A DNA stretch of 20,234 nt from a virus. The stretch lies in IMG/VR virus record IMGVR_UViG_3300022074_000484, positions 1 to 20,234 of that record, one strand, 5' to 3'. Position 1 is the stretch's first letter. Each line of letters begins with the position of its first letter. This document shows, one piece after another, positions 1 to 7,042 of the stretch. The translations under genes and the position numbers were made by a program. A model generated the notes under the pieces. That model saw only the letters and a program-made list of their open reading frames with translations. It ran no database searches and had not been told where the DNA came from.

Positions 1-1
1 G

Positions 2-1600
2 GAAGTATACCGCGGTTATCTGCCGGGCGAGTCCACGGTAGGCAATATACCCATCTTGGGACCCGTGGTCAGTGCGCTAGCCCCTGTTGAACGCGATGTT
101 ATTACCGCGCCGGAAACCACATACATCGAAGACATGGGTGTTCGCTACCCGGTGACTACAGCGGGCGAGTATGGGGATCCCCGGTTTGGGCCCCCTGCTG
201 CACTCCAAGGTATTTTTGACTTTGTTCAGTACCTGAGAGACGACCCCAAGGCCGCGGCAACAGCGGCAGCAGAGGGGATTATGTCTATTCCCGAGCAGCA
301 GTATTACGGTGGTCTTGCTCGGTTGCAGGGCTTTGACGCTGCATTTGATCCGGAAACGGGCGAAGAGTTTCGGTACGATGATCTCTTGTTGCCTGCCACA
401 AGCGCGATTGGTACAGCGGCCAGCATAGCGAGAGAAGGACCGGGCGGTGTAGTTCTTGGAATGATGGGTGGTGAGGGGGCGGTTTCTGGAACCAAGAAAA
501 AAAAGAAGTTTGAAAGCGCGTTGAAGGGCGGGTTTCTAAGGAATCCTGCGGATGAACGCCAAGCATTCAGTCGTACTAAAGGTTACATAGAGCCATCAGA
601 CGGTAAATTTCGGTTTGAGATAGACACCTCAAAGGCGGATTTAGGCAAGGCTTGGACTCAAACCAAGCGAAAAGTTACAGGCCAAGGCACGGAAGAAAAT
701 CCAGAATTTTATTACTCTATAGACTTTCAAAAAAGAATGCAGGATGGAAAAGCTTTTGACACCCCTACTTTGGGGGAACTTTTAGATTTTCCAGAGTTGT
801 TCAAGGAATATCCGGATTTAGCGGATATTCCTGTGAAACAGATGCCGCCGTTTTCTGCCTCAAAGGGTCAAGTGGCGGCATATGACATAGCTAACGATGA
901 AATATACTTGGGGGTAGGTTCCAGAAAAGATCTGATGGCTTCCATATTGCATGAAGTTCAACATGCAATACAAGAAAGGGAGGGTTTCACCAGAGGTACG
1001 GCTGTTGACCGATACCTTCCGGACAATCACCGAAAAAATTTGCAAAATTTACAGAAATCTTCCAACAAAAAAGCAAAGGAATTAGCTGCTGAGTTAGAAG
1101 CTAAAGCGGTGGAAATGGGTATTCCGTCGTCAAAAATAAACGTCGGTCAGTTTAATCTAGCTAGAAAAGCAAAAGCATATTTCTCAGGAAACCCTGAAGA
1201 GTACGGGTATTTTGATTTCAGCACAGTAGCGGATCAGAAACAGTTGCAGCAGCTAGCGGAACTTGTAGATGACGAACAAACAATAAACGCTATGTATGAC
1301 GCTATTATCGACGCTAATAAACTTTATCAAAGACAACCGGGAGAGGTAGAAGCCCGGACCGTTGAAAAGAAATTTAGGGAGGGTCGTCAAGGGGAGTTCC
1401 CTCGGGATGTTCAAGACACCCCTCCCGAAGATTATGTTTACAACATTGAAATGCAAAAAATGAAGGGGGCCTTTGCGGAGAAAGCAGAAGGCGGCATAGT
1501 AAGCCTGCTAGACGTAGCACGAAACACGGGCCGCGGGCCTATGGGAATAAACGCTTTAGCCCCGGTAGCTAGAGAAATGAACCGGCCTATGGTAAGTTAG
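2..1600 (+). CDS. Large phage protein with LPD23-like zinc metallopeptidase domain (5' partial)
   Basis: The frame is open to the first base, so the gene begins outside the window; a TTG at 56 could start it but has no ribosome site and lies inside the open frame. Numbered from that TTG, the middle part (about 225-310) ends in HEVQH at 299-303, an HExxH zinc site, followed by an EGF..GTAVD stretch. GEVEAR at 429-434 could supply a third, glutamate ligand. This pattern matches what I recall of the large polyvalent protein-associated domain LPD23 family. A five-lysine run is near 147-151, and the C-terminus (about 475-514) is Gly/Ala-rich with GGIVSLLDVARNTGRGPMG. Lying directly upstream of the portal gene, it may be a virion-packaged or injected protein; the peptidase role is inferred from motifs only. 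Stop TAG at 1598-1600. Confidence 0.75.
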   Translation, partial: EVYRGYLPGESTVGNIPILGPVVSALAPVERDVITAPETTYIEDMGVRYPVTTAGEYGDPRFGPPAALQGIFDFVQYLRDDPKAAATAAAEGIMSIPEQQYYGGLARLQGFDAAFDPETGEEFRYDDLLLPATSAIGTAASIAREGPGGVVLGMMGGEGAVSGTKKKKKFESALKGGFLRNPADERQAFSRTKGYIEPSDGKFRFEIDTSKADLGKAWTQTKRKVTGQGTEENPEFYYSIDFQKRMQDGKAFDTPTLGELLDFPELFKEYPDLADIPVKQMPPFSASKGQVAAYDIANDEIYLGVGSRKDLMASILHEVQHAIQEREGFTRGTAVDRYLPDNHRKNLQNLQKSSNKKAKELAAELEAKAVEMGIPSSKINVGQFNLARKAKAYFSGNPEEYGYFDFSTVADQKQLQQLAELVDDEQTINAMYDAIIDANKLYQRQPGEVEARTVEKKFREGRQGEFPRDVQDTPPEDYVYNIEMQKMKGAFAEKAEGGIVSLLDVARNTGRGPMGINALAPVAREMNRPMVS

Positions 1601-1618
1601 GGCCAAAGGAGACAACGC

Positions 1619-4057
1619 ATGGCACGTGAACCGATTGCAGGCATGGTGGAAAAGAACATTCCGTCTCAAATAGATATGGACGACGTGGCGGCAGAGGTAG
1701 AACTGGCTATGCCTCCGGGTGCCACAGAAAACATCGTAGATTTTCAAGGCACGGCGCAGAACATGGACATTGAAATCCTGCCTGATGACGACGGCGGTGT
1801 GACGATTGATTTCGACCCCAAGGATCAGCGGGGCGAAGGCGATGACTTTTATATGAATTTGGCAGAGGAGATCCCGGACAGGGAGCTTGGGCGCATTGCT
1901 GGCGAGTTGTTGTCGGAGTTTGATGCGAACAAGTCGGGCAGACAGGAGTGGGAAGATGCTTACGCCAACGGTTTGGAGCTTCTTGGTTTCTCATACGAAG
2001 AAAGAGCCCAGCCGTTCAGAGGAGCTACCGGTGTTACGCATCCCCTGCTTGCAGAGGCAGCTACACAATTCCAAGCACAAGCCTTTAACGAGTTGTTGCC
2101 TGCGTCGGGCCCAGTGCGTACTGCGGTCTTAGGGGCAGAAACAAGAGAGAAAGAGCAGCAGGCCCTTCGGGTAAAGCAGTTTATGAACTACTACATCACC
2201 AACGTGATGGAGGAGTACACCCCGGAACTTGACCAAATGCTGTTTTTCCTGCCGTTGGCAGGGTCCACCTTCAAAAAAGTTTACTATGACGAAACACGTG
2301 GTCGGGCTGTAAGCAAGTTTGTGCCTGCTGAGCACCTTGTTGTGCCGTATGAAACGTCAGATTTGGAGACTTGCCCCAACATTACGCAGGTAATTCGCAT
2401 GTCGTTGAACGATTTGCGGAAGAAACAGGTGTCTGGGTTCTATCTGGACATCAATGTGATACCCGCACAGGGCGAATCGGGCTCCGTGGACGACGAAATC
2501 CAGCGTATTGACGGTGTTACGCCCTCTCAGATCGACTATGACTGCACTATTTTGGAGTGTCACGTCGATTTGGACCTTGAGGGGTACGAAGATACCGACG
2601 ATGACGGTGAATTTACCGGTATTAAGATACCATATGTGGTTACAATCAGTCAGGACAACGGTCAAATCCTGTCTATTCGCCGTAATTACCGCGAAGATGA
2701 CCAAGATAAGCGAAAAATACAGTATTTCGTGCATTATAAGTTCCTTCCGGGCTTTGGTTTCTACGGTTTGGGGCTTATTCACACGATTGGCGGGCTGTCA
2801 CGGACCGCCACGGCGGCACTGCGACAGTTAATCGACGCTGGTACGTTGTCCAACCTCCCAGCGGGTTTCAAAGCCCGCGGACTACGGATCAGAGACGACG
2901 ATGACCCGTTGCAGCCCGGTGAGTTTCGCGATGTTGACGCTCCCGGAGGGGCTATTCGTGACAGCCTGATGCCGTTGCCATTCAAGGGGCCAGATCAAAC
3001 CCTGTTTAATCTGTTGGGTTTTGTAGTGCAGGCCGGGCAGCGGTTTGCGACGATCACGGACCTGAAAGTTGGTGATGGGGACCAGCAGGCGGCGGTGGGG
3101 ACGACTATTGCCATGCTGGAACAGGGCTCTCGCGTGATGAGTGCGGTGCATAAACGCCTGCATTATGCTATGCGGATTGAGTTTAAGATGCTGGCACGAG
3201 TGATGTCAGAGAGCTTGCCGCAAGAATATCCATATACAGTGGAGGGCGCAGAGTCCTCTGTGATGGCGAGTGATTTTGATGATCGGATTGACGTGATTCC
3301 GGTATCTGATCCCAACATGTTCAGTCAGGCGCAGCGTATTACTTTGGCACAGACCAAGCTGCAACTGGCAGGTGCGGCCCCTGAGTTGCACAACATGTAT
3401 GAAGTATACAAGGACATGTACGAGGCTCTGGGTGTGAAAGACATAGACCGGGTGATGAAGAGCATCCCGGACGAGGAGCCGACACCTAAAGATCCGGCGC
3501 AGGAGAACATTGACTCAATGGACATGGTGCCATTGCAGGCGTTTGAGGGGCAGGAACATGAAGCGCACATTATGGCTCATATGGTTTTTGGCTCTACTCC
3601 AATGGTTGCGGGAATGCCTGCGATTGCTATGGCGCTTCAGAAGCACATTATGGAGCACGTGAAGATTGCAGCCCGTGAGCGGGCGGCGGTGCAGTTTATT
3701 CAGTCTAGGCAAGCGTCTGGCGGTGAAGCGGCAACTGAAGAAGAGATGTTGCAGCTTGAGGGCCTGACAGCGCAGTTTATTGCCGAAGGGATGCAGATGG
3801 TAAAGCAGATGTCTCAGCAGGTGTCGGGTCAAGGCCCGGATCCGCTGGTCAAGCTCAAGGAGCAGGAGCTTCAAATCAGGGCACAGTCTGAGCAGGCGGA
3901 CGCACAGCTTGATGCCGCTAAACTCAATCTGGATGCACAGAACCAGCAGATGCGCTCTGATCAGTTCCAGCAGCGGCTGGCCAGCCAAGAGAGGCAGACC
4001 GCAGCGCGTATTGATGCCGCAAGAGAGCGGGAGTTGTTAAAAAATAGAGGAAGTTAA
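1619..4057 (+). CDS. Portal protein (head-tail connector)
   Basis: 812 residues, a usual size for large portal proteins of short-tailed phages. It would form the dodecameric ring at the capsid vertex through which DNA is packaged and ejected. Supporting features: an acidic N-terminal 80 residues, then an alpha/beta body with motifs common in this family (EWEDAYANGLELLGF around 110-125; GFGFYGLGLIHTIGGLSRTATA near 380; an Asp-rich DDDDPLQPGEF segment near 425; then AVGTTIAMLEQGSRVMSAVHKR near 490). The last about 85 residues are Gln/Ala/Glu-rich and helical (coiled-coil barrel or crown). The ATG start has AAGGAG at 1606-1611. It sits upstream of scaffold and capsid genes, but here a lysis block separates it from them. 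The family call comes from recalled similarity to marine phage portals, not a search. Confidence 0.8.
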   Translation: MAREPIAGMVEKNIPSQIDMDDVAAEVELAMPPGATENIVDFQGTAQNMDIEILPDDDGGVTIDFDPKDQRGEGDDFYMNLAEEIPDRELGRIAGELLSEFDANKSGRQEWEDAYANGLELLGFSYEERAQPFRGATGVTHPLLAEAATQFQAQAFNELLPASGPVRTAVLGAETREKEQQALRVKQFMNYYITNVMEEYTPELDQMLFFLPLAGSTFKKVYYDETRGRAVSKFVPAEHLVVPYETSDLETCPNITQVIRMSLNDLRKKQVSGFYLDINVIPAQGESGSVDDEIQRIDGVTPSQIDYDCTILECHVDLDLEGYEDTDDDGEFTGIKIPYVVTISQDNGQILSIRRNYREDDQDKRKIQYFVHYKFLPGFGFYGLGLIHTIGGLSRTATAALRQLIDAGTLSNLPAGFKARGLRIRDDDDPLQPGEFRDVDAPGGAIRDSLMPLPFKGPDQTLFNLLGFVVQAGQRFATITDLKVGDGDQQAAVGTTIAMLEQGSRVMSAVHKRLHYAMRIEFKMLARVMSESLPQEYPYTVEGAESSVMASDFDDRIDVIPVSDPNMFSQAQRITLAQTKLQLAGAAPELHNMYEVYKDMYEALGVKDIDRVMKSIPDEEPTPKDPAQENIDSMDMVPLQAFEGQEHEAHIMAHMVFGSTPMVAGMPAIAMALQKHIMEHVKIAARERAAVQFIQSRQASGGEAATEEEMLQLEGLTAQFIAEGMQMVKQMSQQVSGQGPDPLVKLKEQELQIRAQSEQADAQLDAAKLNLDAQNQQMRSDQFQQRLASQERQTAARIDAARERELLKNRGS

Positions 4058-4081
4058 TTAAGTTGAACTACGGGAAAATAC

Positions 4082-4777
4082 ATGGATCCAGTAACTGCTA
4101 TGGCGACTGCTTCGGCAGCGTTTGGGGCTCTTAAAAAAGGTTTTGCGATAGGACGAGACATTGAGTCTATGGCCTCGGACTTGTCCAGATGGATGGGTGC
4201 ACTTTCAGACCTAGACCAAGCTGAAAAAGAAGCTAAGAACCCACCTATATTTAAAAAACTGTTTGCCGGAAAGAGCGTAGAGCAGGAGGCCGTAGAGGCT
4301 TTTGCTGCTAAGAAAAAAGCACAACAGCAACGCTACGAGCTACAGCAATGGATTAGTCTCACTATGGGTAAGTCCAAGTGGGATGAGCTTGTGCGTATGG
4401 AGGGCCAGATACGTAAGCGCAGGCAGGAGACCCTTTATGCTCAAAGGGAGCGGCGGCGCAAGTTTGTCGAGATTGTCGCTTGGGTCGTGATGATAGGCGT
4501 AGGCATAGCTGTTCTCACATCTTTTGTTCTTTTACTCAAGTCACACTCGGCAAATGCTGCGGAGCAGATGACGGTTTGCCGTAAGGTCAAGTGTGAGAAG
4601 CTTGAGGGCAAACAGATGGTCTGTATTTTCAAAGGTCAGAACAACACCATTGAGTCGATGTTTTTTGGGCAAGGAGAGTTCATACCCAATGAGTATCTTT
4701 GCAAGTATGACCCAAACGCTCGTAGGGACCGGACGATACAGGAGACTTTGAAGGAGATACGGGAGAGCCAGAAATGA
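4082..4777 (+). CDS. Single-span membrane protein with Cys-containing C-terminal domain
   Basis: 231 residues, function not recognised. The N-terminal half is helical and charged (residues 1-125, with a KKKAQQQRYELQQW stretch). A basic patch (about 122-127, RERRRK) precedes one hydrophobic span at about 130-152. After it comes a domain with cysteines at 166, 171, 181 and 207. By the positive-inside rule the N-terminus would be cytoplasmic and the Cys-containing domain periplasmic, where disulfides could form. Its stop overlaps the next start as ATGA at 4774-4777, so it is probably translationally coupled to the EF-hand membrane protein. The position beside holin and endolysin genes suggests a lysis or membrane role (a spanin-like role is only speculation). 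No good ribosome site precedes the ATG. Confidence 0.75.
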   Translation: MDPVTAMATASAAFGALKKGFAIGRDIESMASDLSRWMGALSDLDQAEKEAKNPPIFKKLFAGKSVEQEAVEAFAAKKKAQQQRYELQQWISLTMGKSKWDELVRMEGQIRKRRQETLYAQRERRRKFVEIVAWVVMIGVGIAVLTSFVLLLKSHSANAAEQMTVCRKVKCEKLEGKQMVCIFKGQNNTIESMFFGQGEFIPNEYLCKYDPNARRDRTIQETLKEIRESQK

Positions 4778-5091
4778 GCAAGAAGTTCCAAGAGGACACA
4801 GAGTACGCCAAGTATGATCTGGACGGGGATGGCGAGATCACAGACGAGGAGCTTGAACACGCCAAAGAGATACGTGAGACAGAAAGAGATTTGCGTAAAA
4901 GCTTGGCCCAGTTGCGTATGGCCCGGTTTACCTTGATAGGCATGGGTGTCTTTACTGCGGCTATGTTCACGCCTTGGATTAGTATTGAGCGCATAGAGGC
5001 GCTGAGCGAGATAAGCAATTTGTTTTACATCAGTGGAGCAGGCATCGTTGGGGCCTACATGGGCACCACCGCTTGGATGTCTCGGAAGTGA
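4774..5091 (+). CDS. Small EF-hand two-span membrane protein, lysis-block member
   Basis: 105 residues. Residues 15-26 form a canonical EF-hand calcium loop (D15, D17, D19, G20, I22, E26; sequence DLDGDGEITDEE). A charged helix (27-48) follows, then two hydrophobic spans at about 51-69 and 83-101. Two short spans and a charged N-terminus are compatible with a class II-like holin or holin regulator, but that is inference. It overlaps the upstream membrane gene by four bases (ATGA) and the downstream small gene by GTGA, so it belongs to a coupled set running into holin and endolysin. Only one EF loop is present; single loops usually bind calcium weakly unless paired by dimerisation. Confidence 0.8.
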   Translation: MSKKFQEDTEYAKYDLDGDGEITDEELEHAKEIRETERDLRKSLAQLRMARFTLIGMGVFTAAMFTPWISIERIEALSEISNLFYISGAGIVGAYMGTTAWMSRK

Positions 5092-5315
5092 TTGATGCGT
5101 TTCTTCTGCTGGTTTATCTCGGCACAGGAGATTTTCGGAAGCTAGAGTCCGGTAACATGTACTTTTATTCTGTTACAGAATGTAACTATTTCGCCAAACA
5201 AGTTTCAAAAAGGTATGGAAACTACAGTTATTCGCAACATATTGACCCTAAAGACAGAGTAACGGCATACTGTGTGCCGCGACAGGTAAACCCTGATACC
5301 ACAAAAGTTTACTGA
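5088..5315 (+). CDS. Small conserved-looking phage protein
   Basis: 75 residues from GTG at 5088, which overlaps the preceding stop as GTGA. A TTG at 5073 would add five residues but lies inside the upstream gene. The first 12 residues are hydrophobic (IDAFLLLVYLG), too short for a certain membrane span or signal peptide. They are followed by an aromatic-rich globular part with the pattern NMYFYSVTECNYFAKQVSKR and two cysteines. I recall similar short proteins in marine phage contigs but know of no function. The stop at 5313-5315 overlaps the next ATG (TGATG). Confidence 0.7.
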   Translation: MIDAFLLLVYLGTGDFRKLESGNMYFYSVTECNYFAKQVSKRYGNYSYSQHIDPKDRVTAYCVPRQVNPDTTKVY

Positions 5316-5593
5316 TGGATTTAGATCAGCGCATATCTTGGCTCAAAATGCGAATAGCAGAAGCCAAAGCAAAGATAGAGGTAAAGCAAAATGATGAGTC
5401 TACTAGGAAGCCTGTTGGGCTTCGGGACGAGCTTTCTGCCGGAAGTTCTGAATTTCTTCAAAGCGGGTCAGGAGCACAAGCAGAAGCTAGAAACAATGAA
5501 GCTGCAAGCAGAGTTGATGGAGAAACGCTCCGCTCTGAAATTGCAAGAATTAGACAAGCAAGCCGATATCGCCGAGACAAAAGGGATATATGA
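5315..5593 (+). CDS. Possible small gene overlapping the holin out of frame
   Basis: 92 codons in the frame two positions from the holin; the last about 200 bases lie inside the holin gene. The ATG is joined to the preceding stop (TGATG), the arrangement used throughout this cluster for coupled genes. The first 26 residues (MDLDQRISWLKMRIAEAKAK and onward) look like a charged amphipathic helix, while the overlapping part has a composition expected of an out-of-frame shadow. It could be a real overlapping lysis gene, or a short leader whose translation carries ribosomes to the holin start at 5391 or 5394. No ribosome site is evident. Confidence 0.4.
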   Translation: MDLDQRISWLKMRIAEAKAKIEVKQNDESTRKPVGLRDELSAGSSEFLQSGSGAQAEARNNEAASRVDGETLRSEIARIRQASRYRRDKRDI

Positions 5594-5849
5594 GCATGAT
5601 CGAAGCATTGACGCTGGCGGATTTGTCAACGCTCTTCGCGGCAGTGTGCGCCCTGTTATTACTTACGCCTTCTTCCTGATGTTCGCAGCCACTGAAGTGG
5701 TGATTATTGTGAAGGTCATGGAGACCGGGGGAGACTGGAAGGACGCGGTGGAACTAATGTGGACGCCCGAAACACAGGGTTTGTTTGCAGCCATCATGTC
5801 CTTCTGGTTCGGTAACCGAGCGGTTAGCAAATACATGAAAGGCAAGTAA
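5391..5849 (+). CDS. Holin, 3TM family
   Basis: 152 residues from ATG 5391 (a second ATG at 5394 is also possible). It would form the inner-membrane lesions that release the endolysin. The layout is a hydrophobic N-terminal segment (4-23), a charged coiled-coil-like stretch (27-66, KLETMKLQAELMEKRSALK), a span at about 87-109 and a last span at about 127-141 ending in FWFGNRAVSKYMK. That Phe-Trp-Phe-Gly ending is what I recall as typical of the gene-transfer-agent/phage 3TM holin family (PF11351-like). The stop overlaps the endolysin start (TAATG at 5847-5851). GAGG about ten bases upstream is a plausible ribosome site. Confidence 0.85.
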   Translation: MMSLLGSLLGFGTSFLPEVLNFFKAGQEHKQKLETMKLQAELMEKRSALKLQELDKQADIAETKGIYEHDRSIDAGGFVNALRGSVRPVITYAFFLMFAATEVVIIVKVMETGGDWKDAVELMWTPETQGLFAAIMSFWFGNRAVSKYMKGK

Positions 5850-6361
5850 TGGAATCCAATTTTTTCAAAAGCCTTGAGATGGTTCTCAAGCATGAGGGTG
5901 GTTTTGTGGATCATCCGGAAGATCCCGGGGGAGCCACCAACAAAGGCATCACCCACAAAACTTATTCTGACTTTCTAGGCAGGCCCTTGGAGGACGTGAA
6001 TGAGTTACGCAACATTCCTGATGAGCATGTAGAGTTGATCTATAAGGAGGGATATTGGGATAAAGTCAAAGGCGACCAGTTGCCCGGCGGGGTAGACTTT
6101 TGCATCTTTGATTGGAGCGTAAACAGTGGCCCGGGTAGGGCAGCAAAGGCTTTGCAGAAAGCCGTGATGGCCGCGCAGGATGGGGCGATTGGTCCCATGA
6201 CATTAGCTGCTGTATCGGAGTTTAATGCAGAGGACATCATTAAGTCTGTAACAGAAGAGCGTGAGGCGTTTTACAGAAGTCTCAAGACTTTTGACACTTT
6301 TGGTAAGGGCTGGTTGCGTCGAAACGAAGAAACACGTGACTTCTCATTAGAACTGATATAA
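5849..6361 (+). CDS. Endolysin, GH108 family N-acetylmuramidase
   Basis: 170 residues, the usual length for glycoside hydrolase 108 lysozymes, which cut the peptidoglycan sugar backbone. The hallmark HEGGF (15-19) holds the probable catalytic glutamate E16. DPGGATNKGIT (25-35) is the conserved follow-on motif, and the C-terminal part (about 85-165: CIFDWSVNSGPGRAAKALQK, IGPMTLAAV, FYRSL) matches the peptidoglycan-binding half of these proteins. There is no signal peptide, so export through the adjacent holin is expected. The start overlaps the holin stop (TAATG). Its position between portal and capsid genes rather than at a genome end is notable. Confidence 0.92.
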   Translation: MESNFFKSLEMVLKHEGGFVDHPEDPGGATNKGITHKTYSDFLGRPLEDVNELRNIPDEHVELIYKEGYWDKVKGDQLPGGVDFCIFDWSVNSGPGRAAKALQKAVMAAQDGAIGPMTLAAVSEFNAEDIIKSVTEEREAFYRSLKTFDTFGKGWLRRNEETRDFSLELI

Positions 6362-6393
6362 AAACATATCAGATTTAATGTGGAGATATACGA

Positions 6394-6591
6394 GTGGATG
6401 AAGTTTATTTTGCTGAAGCCGTGTTTCGTATCATACGGGAGCGGCGGCAAGCGGTATATGATTTGCTGATTTACGATAATGTGAACAGTATGGAGCAGTA
6501 TCGTGAGCTTATGGGGAACTTAAAGTCCCTAGATCACGTGGAACAGGAACTCAAGAGCCTGCTAGAAAAACAGGAGCAAAGTAGTGAATGA
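6394..6591 (+). CDS. Small helical protein, function unknown
   Basis: 65 residues from a GTG start; no in-frame ATG is available nearby, and GGAG at 6382-6385 is a fitting ribosome site. The sequence is strongly charged and probably all helical (VFRIIRERRQAVYDLL, then EQELKSLLEKQEQ). I recall similar short proteins in marine phage genomes, without a known role. Its stop overlaps the GTG of the co-chaperonin gene (8-base overlap), so the two are likely co-translated; it could be an assembly helper, but nothing in the sequence shows that. Confidence 0.7.
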   Translation: MDEVYFAEAVFRIIRERRQAVYDLLIYDNVNSMEQYRELMGNLKSLDHVEQELKSLLEKQEQSSE

Positions 6592-7033
6592 AGCGCAAGT
6601 TGACTTGTCAGACGTAGCAGAGGGTGTCGCAAACCTTTCAGCAGCATACAAAGATGCTACGGACAAAGTTTTAGACCCCGAGGCAATCGGCGGTTCCCTC
6701 CTAGATCGAATGCCAGATCCTACGGGCTGGCGTCTTTTGATTCTTCCCTATCGTGGAAAAGGTAAAACTGACGGCGGTATCTATCTCCCGGACAAAGTTG
6801 TCGAGGAGAACACGGTATCGACGCAGGTTGGATATGTCCTCAAAGTGGGGGCATTGGCGTATCAGGACTCTGAAAAGTTTCCAGCAGGGCCGTGGTGTGA
6901 ACAAGGAGACTGGGTAATGTTTGCTCGGTATTCGGGATCACGCTTCCGGATTGATGGGGGCGAAGTTCGTATTCTGAACGACGACGAAATCTTAGCCAAG
7001 ATTGGTGAACCCGAAGACATTCTTCATTTCTAG
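6584..7033 (+). CDS. GroES-like co-chaperonin (Cpn10 family)
   Basis: 149 residues, about 50 longer than bacterial GroES because of an N-terminal extension (1-44). The Cpn10 fold is recognised from GWRLLILPYRGKGKTDGGIYLPD (48-70), where KTDGGIYL corresponds to the mobile loop that docks on GroEL. Further support comes from GYVLKVG (83-89), GDWVMF (108-113), and a C-terminal strand and helix RILNDDEILAKI (129-140) close to the GroES ending. It would cap host GroEL, probably to fold the capsid protein encoded nearby, as T4 gp31 does (family knowledge; the client here is inferred). The GTG start overlaps the upstream stop; the gene lies just before the scaffold gene. Confidence 0.85.
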   Translation: MNEAQVDLSDVAEGVANLSAAYKDATDKVLDPEAIGGSLLDRMPDPTGWRLLILPYRGKGKTDGGIYLPDKVVEENTVSTQVGYVLKVGALAYQDSEKFPAGPWCEQGDWVMFARYSGSRFRIDGGEVRILNDDEILAKIGEPEDILHF

Positions 7034-7042
7034 GAGAGATTG

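Noticed and set aside
497-504. A run of eight A suggested a programmed frameshift site or an assembly indel in the first gene
   Set aside because: The frame is open on both sides with no alternative product of note; the run simply encodes a lysine patch.
2508-2831. A 107-codon + strand frame within the portal gene
   Set aside because: It is a shadow inside the large portal frame, with no start signal and no protein-like character.
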